A stretch of DNA of 64,000 bases. Origin: Streptococcus sp. Marseille-Q6470. GTDB taxonomy: Bacteria; Bacillota; Bacilli; Lactobacillales; Streptococcaceae. How positions within the stretch are numbered: position 1 is the first letter of the stretch; every line of letters starts with the position of its first letter. The translations under genes and the position numbers were made by a program. Location of the stretch: NCBI RefSeq assembly GCF_946902905.1, contig NZ_OX336385.1:310001-374000 (forward strand), read 5' to 3'. The notes under the pieces are model-generated. The model searched no databases. It was not told the origin of the DNA and saw nothing but the letters and a program-made list of their open reading frames with translations. Below, piece by piece: positions 46,583 through 56,452 of this stretch.

Positions 46583-47863
46583 TTAGATTTTTTCAAGTGC
46601 AAGACGCAAATCTTCAATCAAATCATCGACATTTTCTAGTCCAATTGATAGACGGATTTGATTTTTAGTTACTCCTGCTGCTTCTAGATCAGAGTCAGAC
46701 AATTGAGAATGAGTTGTAGTTGCTGGATGAACGACCAATGATTTGGCATCTGCTACGTTTGCAAGGTCTGAAAAGATTTCCAAGCTATCAATCACCTTAC
46801 GTGCTTCTGCTTCTCCACCTTTAACATGGAAAGTAAAGATTGAACCAACACCTTTTGGTAAGTATTTTTCAGCCAAGGCATGGTAAGGACTATCTGGAAG
46901 TTTTGGATAGTTGACCTTTTCAACCTTTGGATGATTTACAAGGAAATCAACGATTTTCTCAGCATTTTGAACATGACGTTCAACACGCAGAGAGAGGGTT
47001 TCAAGACCTTGTAAAAGCAAGAATGAGTTAAATGGTGATAGGGCAGCTCCCATATCGCGAAGTAACTGAACGCGAGCAGCGACGATAAAGGCAGCAGCAC
47101 CAACATCACGAGTATAACTGATATTATGGTAACTTGGGTCCTCATCGACTAATTGAGGGAATTTCCCTGAAGCAGCCCAGTCAAATTTACCGCTATCAAC
47201 GATGACACCGCCAATTGTAGTACCGTGACCACCGATAAACTTAGTTGCTGAGTGGACTACGATATCAACACCATGTGAGAAGACGTTGATGAGATAAGGT
47301 GTTGCAAAGGTATTGTCAGAAACCAAAGGAATCTGGTGTTTGTGAGCAATTTCAGCGATTTGTTCGATATCTGGAATATTGATAACTGGATTACCCAAGG
47401 TTTCAATCAAAACAAGTTTAGTATTGTCTTTAATCGCTCCTTCTACTTCTTCTAGATTATCAATATCAACAAATGTCGTTGTGATTCCATAACGAGGAAG
47501 TGTTTCTTTCAAGAGGTTAAAGGTACCACCATAGATGGTTGACGCTGCAACGACGTGGTCTCCTGCGTGAGCTAGAGCTAAAATTGTGTAGGTAATAGCT
47601 GCCATACCTGACGCAGTTGCAAGTGCACCTACACCACCTTCAAGCGCTGCAATGCGCTCTTCAAAGGCTGAAGTTGTTGGGTTAGTGATACGGGTATAGA
47701 TATTTCCAGCTTTTTGAAGGGCAAAAAGTTCTGCACCTTCTTGTGTATCTTCAAATACAAAAGAAGTTGTTTGATAAATAGGGACAGCACGAGACTTGGT
47801 AGTAGCATCTACCACTTGCCCTGCATGCAATTGAAGAGTTTCAAATTTAAATTCACGAGTCAT
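46583..47863 (-). CDS. O-acetylhomoserine/O-acetylserine sulfhydrylase family enzyme
   Basis: This 426-residue PLP enzyme of the Cys/Met-metabolism family probably condenses O-acetylhomoserine with sulfide to homocysteine. The Lys motif is SATKFIGGHGTTIGG; AALEGGVGALATASGMAA and YTRITNPT are typical of MetY. A double ATG is present (47866 and 47863); the second has the better spacing (7 nt) from GGAGG. It has its own promoter at 47894-47922. Confidence 0.92.
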   Translation of the reverse strand: MTREFKFETLQLHAGQVVDATTKSRAVPIYQTTSFVFEDTQEGAELFALQKAGNIYTRITNPTTSAFEERIAALEGGVGALATASGMAAITYTILALAHAGDHVVAASTIYGGTFNLLKETLPRYGITTTFVDIDNLEEVEGAIKDNTKLVLIETLGNPVINIPDIEQIAEIAHKHQIPLVSDNTFATPYLINVFSHGVDIVVHSATKFIGGHGTTIGGVIVDSGKFDWAASGKFPQLVDEDPSYHNISYTRDVGAAAFIVAARVQLLRDMGAALSPFNSFLLLQGLETLSLRVERHVQNAEKIVDFLVNHPKVEKVNYPKLPDSPYHALAEKYLPKGVGSIFTFHVKGGEAEARKVIDSLEIFSDLANVADAKSLVVHPATTTHSQLSDSDLEAAGVTKNQIRLSIGLENVDDLIEDLRLALEKI

Positions 47864-47893
47864 CATCAGACCTCCAAAGATTTTATTAAAATA

Positions 47894-47922
47894 ATTGTAT
47901 CATCTATGGCAGTCAGTTACAA
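47894..47922 (-). promoter_or_regulatory. Promoter of the sulfhydrylase gene
   Basis: On the minus strand, TTGTAA (47917-47922), 17-bp spacer, TACAAT (47894-47899) with TGA before it. An inverted repeat ATAACAAAGTTGTAT lies just upstream and could be a LysR-type regulator site (inference). Confidence 0.6.
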
Positions 47923-48006
47923 ATACAACTTTGTTATATATTGGCATAAGCAACAGCTATGGCTATTATTAAAATTGTAGAACTTTTTTCAGATAGTTTA
48001 AAAAGT

Positions 48007-48035
48007 TTGTATTCGCTATTCCTATACTTTATAAT
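48007..48035 (+). promoter_or_regulatory. Promoter of the VIT1-family gene
   Basis: TTGTAT (48007-48012), 17-bp spacer and a perfect TATAAT (48030-48035). Confidence 0.75.
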
Positions 48036-48054
48036 GGATAAAAAGGAGAAGACT

Positions 48055-48750
48055 ATGTCAGAAATTACACATGAAATTGATTCAAACTTCGCTGGTCGTT
48101 TAAATATTTTACGTGCTGGTGTGCTCGGAGCCAATGACGGGATCATTTCCATCGCTGGAGTTGTTATCGGGGTTGCCAGTGCAACCAGTAATATCTGGAT
48201 AATCTTTCTTTCAGGTTTGGCTGCCATCTTAGCGGGTGCCTTCTCTATGGCTGGAGGTGAATATGTTTCAGTATCCACTCAAAAAGACACTGAAGAAGCC
48301 GCTGTAGCTCGAGAGCAATTACTTTTGGATAAGGATGTCGAGGCTGCAAAGAAATCTCTTTATGCTGCTTATCTTCAAAATGGTGAGTGTGAAACTTCAG
48401 CTCAACTTTTAGTCAATAAAGCTTTTCTTAAAAATCCACTTAAAGCCTTAGTTGAAGAAAAATACGGAATCGAGTATGAAGAGTTTACAAATCCTTGGCA
48501 TGCTGCCGCATCTAGCTTTATTGCATTCATACTTGGTAGCCTACCACCAATGCTTTCCATTACCATCTTTCCAAGTGACTACCGAATCCCTGCTACTGTT
48601 TTTATCGTTGCGATTTCTCTATTGATCACAGGTTACACCAGTGCAAAACTCGGAAAAGCCCCAACTAAAACAGCTATGATTCGTAACCTCTGTATCGGTC
48701 TTTTAACCATGGGAGTTACCTATCTATTAGGTCAATTGTTTAGTATTTAA
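48055..48750 (+). CDS. VIT1/CCC1 family transporter
   Basis: This 231-residue membrane protein belongs to the VIT1/CCC1 family of iron and manganese transporters, with about five membrane segments (GANDGIISIAGVVIGVA; AGAFSMAGGEYVSVS) and a central soluble domain with acidic residues that bind metal. In bacteria it likely exports Fe2+ or Mn2+. The ATG at 48055 was preferred because AAGGAG lies 6 nt upstream; the frame extends upstream to 47959 through the promoter. Ends with a strong terminator. Confidence 0.88.
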   Translation: MSEITHEIDSNFAGRLNILRAGVLGANDGIISIAGVVIGVASATSNIWIIFLSGLAAILAGAFSMAGGEYVSVSTQKDTEEAAVAREQLLLDKDVEAAKKSLYAAYLQNGECETSAQLLVNKAFLKNPLKALVEEKYGIEYEEFTNPWHAAASSFIAFILGSLPPMLSITIFPSDYRIPATVFIVAISLLITGYTSAKLGKAPTKTAMIRNLCIGLLTMGVTYLLGQLFSI

Positions 48751-48776
48751 AAAAGATACCTTGCGGTATCTTTTTT
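48749..48776. terminator. Bidirectional terminator after the VIT1-family gene and pspC
   Basis: AAAAAAGATACC pairs perfectly with GGTATCTTTTTT around a 4-nt loop. Confidence 0.92.
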
Positions 48777-48806
48777 ACTTATCAAAATGTTAAGATTAAA
48801 AACTAA

Positions 48807-49079
48807 TTACCAAAACCAACCTTCGTCATCTTTGATTGGTTCAGCTTCTTTTATTTTGCGTGGTCCTGTTCCGTACATTTCTGCTTCGATATCTTCCTTG
48901 GTTGGCAAGATATAGGCTAGGATGATGTAGATGATGATTCCAAGTCCGAAGTTTGCGATTGTAAAGATCGCAAAAATGAAGCGCACAAGAGTAACATCAA
49001 GATCCCATTTATCAGAGAGTCCAGCAAGTACACCTGATATCATACGATTTCGTCTCATTTTATAAAATTTTGTATTCAT
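48807..49079 (-). CDS. PspC domain-containing protein
   Basis: This 90-residue protein has the PspC pattern: a basic N-terminus (KMRRNRMISGVLAGLSDKWDLDVTLVRF), one or two hydrophobic segments and an acidic tail ending DDEGWFW. It is a membrane-associated envelope stress sensor or effector by analogy to phage shock PspC. The ATG at 49079 is preceded by AAAGAGG; the longer frame (49139) lacks support. A gap of 59 bp separates it from sprT. Confidence 0.85.
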   Translation of the reverse strand: MNTKFYKMRRNRMISGVLAGLSDKWDLDVTLVRFIFAIFTIANFGLGIIIYIILAYILPTKEDIEAEMYGTGPRKIKEAEPIKDDEGWFW

Positions 49080-49138
49080 GATTTCTACCTCTTTCGCTAT
49101 TCTTGAAATCAGTATAACATGAACCAAAAGTACTTGCA

Positions 49139-49588
49139 TCAGTCCTTAGGCGTATTTTGCAAAATCAGTTTGCCACGACAAAGGCCGCATCGATAACGTT
49201 TGGTATCCATTCGTCGCTTTCGTTGATAAGTTTGACTACAAGTTTGACAAGTATAGACTAGAACTGGTCTTTGACTGACACTTGATAAGGGAGGAACAAA
49301 GCGGAGCCCATCTACTTCTTTTAACAGATTTTTAAAGGCTAAATCTTTATGTTTATAGCCCTTGCCCTCATAGTATAGATGATAATGACAGAGTTCGTGA
49401 CGAACAATTTTCCGAAAAACCTCTAAACCAAGTTCTTGATAGACTTTGGGATTAAAATCCAAATGCCCATCCTTTGGAAAGAAGCGACCACCTGTCGACC
49501 GTAGGCGAGTATTCCATTGAGCTTGGTGTTTGAAAGGTTTTCCAAAGTCTTCTAAAGAAACTTGTCGAACGTAATTAGTTAGATTCAT
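49139..49588 (-). CDS. sprT: SprT family zinc metalloprotein
   Basis: The 149 residues contain a zincin HELCH motif (H64, E65, H68) and a C-terminal zinc ribbon with two CxxC pairs ([15 protein letters not shown]). SprT/Spartan-type proteins are thought to be proteases of DNA-protein crosslinks; the bacterial role is less clear. The ATG at 49588 lies inside the tex 3' end (14-bp overlap), so translation is coupled. Confidence 0.9.
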   Translation of the reverse strand: MNLTNYVRQVSLEDFGKPFKHQAQWNTRLRSTGGRFFPKDGHLDFNPKVYQELGLEVFRKIVRHELCHYHLYYEGKGYKHKDLAFKNLLKEVDGLRFVPPLSSVSQRPVLVYTCQTCSQTYQRKRRMDTKRYRCGLCRGKLILQNTPKD

Positions 49589-51704
49589 CTGGGGCAAGGA
49601 GCGACAGATTTACTTTTTCACGTTGGACATCGATTTTATTAACCCAAACGGTTACCAAATCACCAACTGAAACGACTTGACTCGGATGCTTGATGAATTT
49701 CTTGCTCATATGAGAGATATGAATCAGGCCATCCTCATGAATACCAATGTCCACAAAGGCACCGAAGTCAACGACATTGCGAACAACTCCTTCAAGTTTT
49801 TGCCCAACTTTTAAATCCTTGATATCCAAGACATCCTGACGAAGGACTGGAGCATCAAAAGAATCACGGAAATCACGTCCTGGTTTGAGAAGGTCTGCAA
49901 CAATATCTTTAAGAGTTTCTTGACCGAGGTCTAACTCTTGTGCCATTTCCTTGATTGAAATAGATTTGAGTTTGGCTTGTGCTTCTTCATTTAACTCTTT
50001 AATGTCCAAACGTTTGAAGAGTTCCTTAACAGCAGCATAGTTTTCTGGGTGAACACCTGTATTATCAAGGATATTGCTACTTTCAGGGATACGGAGGAAA
50101 CCTGCAGCCTGCTCAAAAGCTTTAGCACCTAAACGAGGAACTTTCTTAATTTGGGCGCGTGAAGTGATTTTACCTTCTTCTTCGCGATACTTAACGATAT
50201 TCTCAGAGATCGTTTTGTTAAGACCAGCTACGTGTGAAAGTAAGGCTGGACTAGCCGTATTAATATTAACACCGACTTGGTTAACGACTGTATCTACGAC
50301 AAAGTCCAGACTTTCAGACAATTTCTTTTGACTAACATCATGCTGGTATTGACCAACACCGATAGATTTGGGATCAATTTTAACCAATTCTGCAAGTGGG
50401 TCTTGCAAGCGACGAGCGATAGAAATGGCTGAACGTTTTTCAACGGTTAACTCAGGAAACTCTTGACGAGCAAGTTCACTAGCTGAGTAGACAGACGCAC
50501 CGCTCTCATTAACGATGACATAACTAACTTCTGGAAAATCCTTAAGCACTTCAGCAACAAAAGCTTCGCTCTCACGACTGGCAGTACCATTTCCGATAGC
50601 AATAATTTCAACACCGTATTGGCCAATCAAATCAGCCAAATCACGCTTAGCTTCCTCAATCTGACGAGCTGAAGCTGGTTTTACTGGGTAAATGACTTGT
50701 GTCGTCAACATTTTACCAGTCGCATCTACAACAGCAAGCTTAGCCCCTGTACGAAAGGCAGGGTCAAATCCAAGAACCACGCGCCCTTTTAGTGGTGCTA
50801 CGAGAAGGAGATTACGAAGGTTTTCTGAGAAGAGTTGGATAGCTCCTTCTTCTGCCTTTTCTGTTAGCTCAGTGCGAATACGACGCTCAATAGCTGGTAA
50901 TACTTTTTTCTTAACAGATTGCTGAATAACTTCGTCAATATAAGCATTCTTAACCTTGAAACGAGCAGCAAAGAAGGCTTGGATACGATCAACTGCATGC
51001 TCAAATCCAATCTTCAAAATGCCTAGCTTTTCACCACGATTAAGGGCAAGCGTACGGTAACCTTGCATGTTTGCAACTGTTTCTGAGAAATCGTAATAAA
51101 TCTGAAAGACTTGTTTTTCATCAAGACTCTCATCTTTGACTTGAGAAGTAATCTTAGAGCGTCTAAGTACCTCTTGATATGTCATTGAACGCAAATGAAC
51201 ATCCTCGGATAGTGCTTCAACCAAGATATCTACAGCCCCAGCCAAAGCTTCTTGAGGAGTTTCGAAACCTTCACAGATAAATGCTTCTGCTTCTTTTTCT
51301 AGGTTAGAAACATTTTGTAAAATTAAACGAGCAAGTGGAAAAAGTCCTGCCTCACGAGCAATCGTTGCCTTGGTCCGACGTTTCTCCTTATAGGGAAGAT
51401 AGAGTTCTTCTACATCTGCGAGTTTTTCAGCTGATAGAATTGCTTCTTCCAATTCCTTTGTTAGCTTGCCTTGCTCTTTGATTTTTGCTAAGACCGCTTC
51501 CTTACGATCATTTAGAGCAGTTAAACTCTTATCGAGGTCGATAATAGCCTTAATGGCTACTTCATCTAGACTTCCGGTCATATCTTTCCGATAACGGGCG
51601 ATAAAGGGGATAGTTGCTCCTTCTGCTGTCAAAGACAAGACAGTATCAATCTGCTTTAAAGTTACACCCAAATCTTGGGAAATTTTTTCATATTTTTTAT
51701 CCAT
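49575..51704 (-). CDS. tex: Tex family RNA-binding protein
   Basis: This 709-residue protein is a conserved transcription accessory factor. It has an N-terminal helical region, a YqgF/RNase H-like domain ([16 protein letters not shown]), helix-hairpin-helix motifs ([19 protein letters not shown]) and a C-terminal S1 RNA-binding domain (about 635-705, [22 protein letters not shown]). Pneumococcal Tex is needed for full fitness. First gene of the tex-sprT pair. Confidence 0.96.
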   Translation of the reverse strand: MDKKYEKISQDLGVTLKQIDTVLSLTAEGATIPFIARYRKDMTGSLDEVAIKAIIDLDKSLTALNDRKEAVLAKIKEQGKLTKELEEAILSAEKLADVEELYLPYKEKRRTKATIAREAGLFPLARLILQNVSNLEKEAEAFICEGFETPQEALAGAVDILVEALSEDVHLRSMTYQEVLRRSKITSQVKDESLDEKQVFQIYYDFSETVANMQGYRTLALNRGEKLGILKIGFEHAVDRIQAFFAARFKVKNAYIDEVIQQSVKKKVLPAIERRIRTELTEKAEEGAIQLFSENLRNLLLVAPLKGRVVLGFDPAFRTGAKLAVVDATGKMLTTQVIYPVKPASARQIEEAKRDLADLIGQYGVEIIAIGNGTASRESEAFVAEVLKDFPEVSYVIVNESGASVYSASELARQEFPELTVEKRSAISIARRLQDPLAELVKIDPKSIGVGQYQHDVSQKKLSESLDFVVDTVVNQVGVNINTASPALLSHVAGLNKTISENIVKYREEEGKITSRAQIKKVPRLGAKAFEQAAGFLRIPESSNILDNTGVHPENYAAVKELFKRLDIKELNEEAQAKLKSISIKEMAQELDLGQETLKDIVADLLKPGRDFRDSFDAPVLRQDVLDIKDLKVGQKLEGVVRNVVDFGAFVDIGIHEDGLIHISHMSKKFIKHPSQVVSVGDLVTVWVNKIDVQREKVNLSLLAPDESN

Positions 51705-51822
51705 GAAACTATTATACCATAAGGAAGAAAGCTTGTTTTCATTAATTTGTTGCTTTATTTCAACTTTATAAAGATAAAAGCCATGTTTATTTTAAAATCC
51801 ACCTATTTCTTAGAAATAATAG

Positions 51823-51828
51823 TATAAT
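51823..51828 (+). promoter_or_regulatory. -10 element of the small ORF/permease operon
   Basis: A perfect TATAAT lies 32 bp before the ATG of the 43-residue ORF. A -35 is not clear. Confidence 0.5.
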
Positions 51829-51859
51829 AGTGATAACTAAAAGAATCGAGGTATGCCTT

Positions 51860-51991
51860 ATGGCTGTTAAATTTACAAAAACTGACGACTTAGATAAGAT
51901 GTTCGAAGAATTCGCTAAACTACCTGATTTAAAGCAAGTAACATTTCCAGATGACAAAGAAAAGAAAGATAAGGCAGTAAAGAAAAAATAG
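51860..51991 (+). CDS. Small 43-residue Lys/Asp-rich protein
   Basis: The frame begins MAVKFTKTDDLDKMFEEF and ends with a run of Lys. GAGG lies 8 nt before the ATG and a -10 is upstream; its stop codon directly abuts the permease ATG (TAGATG). No membrane segment; likely a soluble amphipathic helix. I recall a small streptococcal family of this type annotated SPJ_0845, but cannot confirm the match. Function unknown. Confidence 0.75.
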   Translation: MAVKFTKTDDLDKMFEEFAKLPDLKQVTFPDDKEKKDKAVKKK

Positions 51992-52897
51992 ATGACACTC
52001 TTTCAAAGTTTACCTTCTAGTGTGCTACAAGCTGGTGCCATTTTTCTTTCAATTATCATAGAAGCTTTACCCTTTGTCTTAATCGGTAGTATCATCTCTG
52101 GTGCCATTGAAGTCTATGTGACTCCTGAGAAGGTTTATACATTTCTCCCTAAAAATCGCTTGGGGAGAATCTTTTTTGGTAGCTTCATCGGTTTTCTCTT
52201 TCCCTCTTGTGAGTGTGGAATCGTTCCTATCATCAATCGCTTTTTAGAAAAGAAAGTTCCTAGCTATACAGCGGTACCTTTTCTAGTAACCGCTCCTATC
52301 ATCAATCCCATCGTACTTTTTGCGACCTATTCAGCCTTTGGTAATTCAATTCAAATGGTCTTACTCCGCGCTTTGGGTTCGATTCTTGTTGCTACTATAT
52401 TGGGTATCTTTCTTGGTTTTGTCTGGGAGGGATCTATCCAAAAGGAAATTAGATTGGCTTGTCATGAGCATGATTTTTCTCACTTGAGTAAAGGTCAAAA
52501 AATCCTTCAGGTCTTTATCCAAGCTATTGATGAATTTTTTGATATGGGACGTTATTTGGTCTTTGGCTGTCTTTTTGCCAGTATAGTTCAAGTATATGTA
52601 CCAACTCGTATCCTGACATCAATTAGCGCAACACCACTGCTGGCTATCATTCTCTTGATGGTCTTATCTTTCTTACTATCGCTTTGTAGTGAGGCGGATG
52701 CATTTATTGGATCGTCTCTTCTATCAAGTTTTGGCTTCGCTCCAGTTCTCGCCTTTCTGGTTATAGGCCCTATGCTTGATGTCAAGAATCTCCTCATGAT
52801 GAAGAATTATCTCAAAACTCGCTTTATTTGGCAATTCATGACAATTGTAACTCTTGTTGTTCTTATCTATTCTTACCTAGTCGGGGTCATCCTATGA
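51992..52897 (+). CDS. UPF0718/ArsP-like permease
   Basis: This 301-residue protein has about eight membrane segments and the family motif FPSCECGIVPIINRF, with the SCECG cysteines, plus LSLCSEADAFIGSSL. Related permeases export organoarsenicals or other compounds through Cys pairs; the substrate here is unknown. It overlaps the next gene by 4 bp (ATGA). Confidence 0.88.
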   Translation: MTLFQSLPSSVLQAGAIFLSIIIEALPFVLIGSIISGAIEVYVTPEKVYTFLPKNRLGRIFFGSFIGFLFPSCECGIVPIINRFLEKKVPSYTAVPFLVTAPIINPIVLFATYSAFGNSIQMVLLRALGSILVATILGIFLGFVWEGSIQKEIRLACHEHDFSHLSKGQKILQVFIQAIDEFFDMGRYLVFGCLFASIVQVYVPTRILTSISATPLLAIILLMVLSFLLSLCSEADAFIGSSLLSSFGFAPVLAFLVIGPMLDVKNLLMMKNYLKTRFIWQFMTIVTLVVLIYSYLVGVIL

Positions 52898-53709
52898 TAC
52901 GCTTTCTCATTTTATTTGGTTATTTCTCTTTGACTCTTTATCTACATATTTCAGGTAAGCTCAATCAATATCTAAACCTCCACTACTCATATCTGGCTTA
53001 TATCACTATGTTTTTATCTTTGTTACTAGCCATTGTTCAAGCCTATATTTGCTTCAAGCGTTTGAAAGAACATAGTCACTTGCATAGTTTTTCAGCCAAG
53101 CTTGCTAGTTTTGCCCTCTTAAGTTTGCCCTTGCTAGTTGGATTTACTTTTCCAACTGTCACTCTGGATTCACAAACAGTATCGGCAAAAGGTTATTATT
53201 TCCCGCTGTCTGAAGGGATTGATAAGGCCATTCAGGAAAGAGAAGGCATTAGCAGTCAGTATCTCAAACCAGATACAAGTAGGTTTTATTCAAAGTCCTC
53301 TTATGAAAATATTGTTAGGAAAACTGCTGATAAATACTTATCTCAATCTAGTATAGTTATCAATGATGAAAATTACCTGGAAGTTATGGAAGCTATCTAC
53401 GATTTTCCAAACGAATTTGAAGGCAAGGTAATCGAGTTTATTGGCTTTGTCTACAACGATCCAAATCATACAAATAGTCAATTTGTTTTTCGCTTTGGTA
53501 TTATGCACTGTATCGCTGATTCAGGAGTTTTTGGCCTTTTGACTACAGGAAACACCAATCAGTACGAAAATAACACTTGGGTCAGAGTCAAAGGCAAGAT
53601 TAGGAATCACTATCACAAAGAACTCAACCAAGTCCTCCCAACCCTTGAAGTCCAGTCCTTCATCAAAGTAGACAAACCCGAAAATACTTATGTTTACAAA
53701 GAATTTTAA
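52894..53709 (+). CDS. TIGR03943 family putative permease subunit
   Basis: This 271-residue protein has three N-terminal membrane segments and a soluble C-terminal domain of about 170 residues with an OB-like pattern (EGKVIEFIGFVYND, RFGIMHCIADSGVFGLL, WVRVKGKIRNHYHKELNQVLPTLEVQSF). TIGR03943 proteins are encoded next to UPF0718 permeases in Firmicutes, as here. The start at 52894 was chosen because it gives the ATGA overlap. Confidence 0.88.
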   Translation: MIRFLILFGYFSLTLYLHISGKLNQYLNLHYSYLAYITMFLSLLLAIVQAYICFKRLKEHSHLHSFSAKLASFALLSLPLLVGFTFPTVTLDSQTVSAKGYYFPLSEGIDKAIQEREGISSQYLKPDTSRFYSKSSYENIVRKTADKYLSQSSIVINDENYLEVMEAIYDFPNEFEGKVIEFIGFVYNDPNHTNSQFVFRFGIMHCIADSGVFGLLTTGNTNQYENNTWVRVKGKIRNHYHKELNQVLPTLEVQSFIKVDKPENTYVYKEF

Positions 53710-53735
53710 AAAGTAGCCTTAGCGGGCTACTTTTT
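53708..53735. terminator. Bidirectional terminator between the permease operon and the TPR gene
   Basis: AAAAAGTAGCC pairs with GGCTACTTTTT. It overlaps both stop codons of the convergent genes. Confidence 0.92.
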
Positions 53736-54338
53736 CTTGTTTAGTAAGTTTTTAACTTCTCGGGCTCCGACCTGATCGCCAGCTTTTTCAAAAAGTTCGA
53801 TAGCTTGTAAAAAATTCTCTTGCGATTTTTCTGAATTTTCAGCGGAATAAATCTCACCTAAACCTCTATAGGAACAGGCTTGAGCTATCAGATCATCTGT
53901 TTGTAATGCTTGCTTTAAGGACTGTTCCATATACATGATTGCTTTTGCTATTTCCCCTAGTTTTAATCGTAAATAACCTTGCTCATAATTATTGACGGAA
54001 TATTTGAGTGCATCCTCTGAAAAAGAATCTTCAATAACTTCTCGCTCTTTTTCTATATAGCTAAGGGCTGTTTGAAAATCATTCATTTCACGATAGACCA
54101 TGGCTAACTGGTGATATCCTATATGTTCATTTTCTTTATCTTGACTTGATATTGCTATTTCAAGATATTTTTGATAAATCAGTAAAGCTTCTTGATAGTC
54201 TTTTTCAAAGAGCTTGATATAACCCAGCAAATTGAGAAGGCTGTAATCCTTGCAAGTTTCTAACGAGAACGTTTCTGAGACTAATTTCTTGGCCTCTTCA
54301 ATCTTCCCCTCAAACAATAATTCCCAGGCTTGATTCAT
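53727..54338 (-). CDS. Tetratricopeptide-repeat protein
   Basis: This 203-residue soluble protein consists almost entirely of helical repeats of TPR type (for example YQEALLIYQKYLEIA, DFQTALSYIEKE, AKAIMYMEQSLKQA, QENFLQAIELFEKAGD). It likely mediates protein-protein contacts; the partner is unknown. It follows the next-listed unknown gene by 17 bp, and both are probably co-transcribed. Confidence 0.85.
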   Translation of the reverse strand: MNQAWELLFEGKIEEAKKLVSETFSLETCKDYSLLNLLGYIKLFEKDYQEALLIYQKYLEIAISSQDKENEHIGYHQLAMVYREMNDFQTALSYIEKEREVIEDSFSEDALKYSVNNYEQGYLRLKLGEIAKAIMYMEQSLKQALQTDDLIAQACSYRGLGEIYSAENSEKSQENFLQAIELFEKAGDQVGAREVKNLLNKKK

Positions 54339-54355
54339 GCTTATTCTCCTCTAAC

Positions 54356-55408
54356 TTATGTTGTATAGAAATCAATTGACAAATCACTATCAGACTCGTA
54401 TTTTTTCCAAGCTAAACTGAAGCCATAATAGTCTTCAAATTCTGGATGCCAGTCATAATAAAGTGGGATACGACTAAATTTTCTTGCAACAACTTCGTCT
54501 TCAAATTCTGGAGACTCTCCTGCGGTAATTCCAAATTGAAGACCATTCAATTCCCAAGTATTTCCCCAAACATTTTCATCTGATAGAACGTCAATCCAAC
54601 GAGAGGCATCAATATCAAAATCTGCACATAACTCTAGAGTAAAGAATTTTCTATAGTTTACTTTGGCGGGTTTAATATAAAAGGCACCGTCAACCTGATA
54701 CTTTTTATCTCTGGCTTGGATCTGTGAAACTTTCATAGGAATAGGAACTCCATTTAACTCTAACCAAAAGTGCCCCAAGGGATTTTTGATTCCATTGTAG
54801 ATTTGTTTAGAGTCAACTCTCACTTTTTTCAAGCAAGCATCTAAAATCCTCCCATGTTTAACTATATTTGCACAAACTATTGTAGAAGTCAGTGGATCAA
54901 AATCTGTATACCTCCGTATAACCCTTTTTAACTTTTCTAGCGGGAAGGTGATATCCTTTGGTAGCGCATGATATTTTAGTACAACCAGAGCTGTTTTTTC
55001 AATATTTTCCTTCCCAGTTGGGACAATCACAGCATGCCCGACATGAATAGTTGGATCATCGCAGATATAAGTATAACCATTTCCACCTTCTTGAAACTCA
55101 ACAACTACGAGATTCAACTCTTGAACAGGATCGAAAAGTGGTTCAGCTTTTGCATTGGTCTGGCGCTCATAAAATGTGAAACAATCTTTATCATTCTCTT
55201 CACCAAAGACCATAAAACTACCACAATTTGGGCATTTCCACATATAAAAGGAAGCCTCTGAAATGTCTTCATAAGAAATTCTATCATGTTCATCAGTATT
55301 GTTAAAAATTTCTTCAAACAACTCATCCGAGTATACCGAATAAGCATTTGGATCAGGGGCTTTGTGGTCGTTCATTGCTTGACCACATCTACAAGTCCAT
55401 TTTCCCAT
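54356..55408 (-). CDS. Uncharacterised protein with N-terminal zinc ribbon
   Basis: I do not recognise this 350-residue protein. The N-terminus carries CRCG near residue 6 and CPNCG near residue 60, a probable split zinc ribbon. The middle part looks like a beta-rich domain (ALVVLKYHALPKDITFPLEKLKRV) and the C-terminal part contains repeated aromatic-acidic segments (SPEFEDEVVARKFSRIPLYYDWHPEFEDYYGFSLAW). No signal peptide or membrane segment. Paired with the TPR gene. The start at 55408 directly precedes MGKWTCRCG; the upstream region has no other frame. Confidence 0.7.
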   Translation of the reverse strand: MGKWTCRCGQAMNDHKAPDPNAYSVYSDELFEEIFNNTDEHDRISYEDISEASFYMWKCPNCGSFMVFGEENDKDCFTFYERQTNAKAEPLFDPVQELNLVVVEFQEGGNGYTYICDDPTIHVGHAVIVPTGKENIEKTALVVLKYHALPKDITFPLEKLKRVIRRYTDFDPLTSTIVCANIVKHGRILDACLKKVRVDSKQIYNGIKNPLGHFWLELNGVPIPMKVSQIQARDKKYQVDGAFYIKPAKVNYRKFFTLELCADFDIDASRWIDVLSDENVWGNTWELNGLQFGITAGESPEFEDEVVARKFSRIPLYYDWHPEFEDYYGFSLAWKKYESDSDLSIDFYTT

Positions 55409-55543
55409 ATCTAACCTCAGTCACGACTTAATTCTTCAAGGAAAAATTGATTGAGAGCTTTCCAATCTCTCTTATCCTTCTTACACTATGTTCATTTTAT
55501 CAGATTTCTAATACTTTATCAAAAATTAATATAGTATATAAAG

Positions 55544-55566
55544 AAAAAGCCTCCAAGAGGCTTTTT
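55544..55566 (-). terminator. Terminator of the polyamine operon
   Basis: AAAAAGCCTC pairs perfectly with GAGGCTTTTT around CAA; it abuts the aguB stop. Confidence 0.9.
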
Positions 55567-55567
55567 G

Positions 55568-56443
55568 TCATTTCACGATATCTTTATACATATCTGGTCT
55601 TCTATCTCTAAAGAGACCCCAATTCAGGCGTTCATTTGCTCCTTTATCCAGGTCATAAGTGGTTAAGAGGATTGCTTCTTCTTGTCGTTCGGCTTGACTT
55701 AAAATAGCTCCTGTTTCATCGGTCATAAAGGATGAACCGTAGAAGTTTAGACTGGAACTTTGTCCCCCATTTTCTTCACAAGGAGTGACTTCTTCCAAAC
55801 CATAACGATTGGCTGCGATAACTGGCACAATATTTGCTGCTGCATGTCCTTGCATAGTACGTTGCCAATGACCACAACTATCTGTATCCAAAATAGGCTC
55901 TGAACCAATGGCTGTTGGATAAAAGAGTAATTCTGCACCATTTAACGCAAGACAACGGGCAGTTTCAGGGAACCATTGATCCCAACAGATCCCGATACCA
56001 ATCTTAGCATAGCGAGTGTCCAAGACCTTGAATCCAGTATTTCCAGGTGTGAAATAGAATTTCTCTTGGTAATAATGGTCATCTGGTATATGAGTTTTAC
56101 GATAAACTCCTAATACTTCTCCATCCGCATCAATGACAGCAATGGAATTGTATAAGACATTACCATCTTTTTCAAAGAAACTGATCGGTAAAACGACCTT
56201 TAATTCCTTGGCAATCACTTTGAAATGCTGAATAGCCGTATTTTCTGTCACCGACTGGGCATACTGGTAGTAGTCATACTGACGCTCCTGACAGAAATAG
56301 GGACGTTCAAATAATTCAGGCAAGAGAATAATTTGGGCTCCTTGCTCAGCAGCTTGTCGAACTAGACGTTCAGCTGTTTGGATATTCGTTTCCACATCCT
56401 TAGCGCATTGCATCTGAATAGCTGCAACCGTTACATTTCTCAT
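55568..56443 (-). CDS. aguB: N-carbamoylputrescine amidase
   Basis: It hydrolyses N-carbamoylputrescine to putrescine, CO2 and ammonia. This 291-residue nitrilase-fold enzyme has the Glu-Lys-Cys triad E43 (LPELFERPYF), K116 (VYRKTHIPD) and C153 (GIGICWDQWFPE). It is the last gene of the operon, 9 bp after aguA, with which it works in sequence. Confidence 0.95.
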   Translation of the reverse strand: MRNVTVAAIQMQCAKDVETNIQTAERLVRQAAEQGAQIILLPELFERPYFCQERQYDYYQYAQSVTENTAIQHFKVIAKELKVVLPISFFEKDGNVLYNSIAVIDADGEVLGVYRKTHIPDDHYYQEKFYFTPGNTGFKVLDTRYAKIGIGICWDQWFPETARCLALNGAELLFYPTAIGSEPILDTDSCGHWQRTMQGHAAANIVPVIAANRYGLEEVTPCEENGGQSSSLNFYGSSFMTDETGAILSQAERQEEAILLTTYDLDKGANERLNWGLFRDRRPDMYKDIVK

Positions 56444-56452
56444 CTTTTTCTC

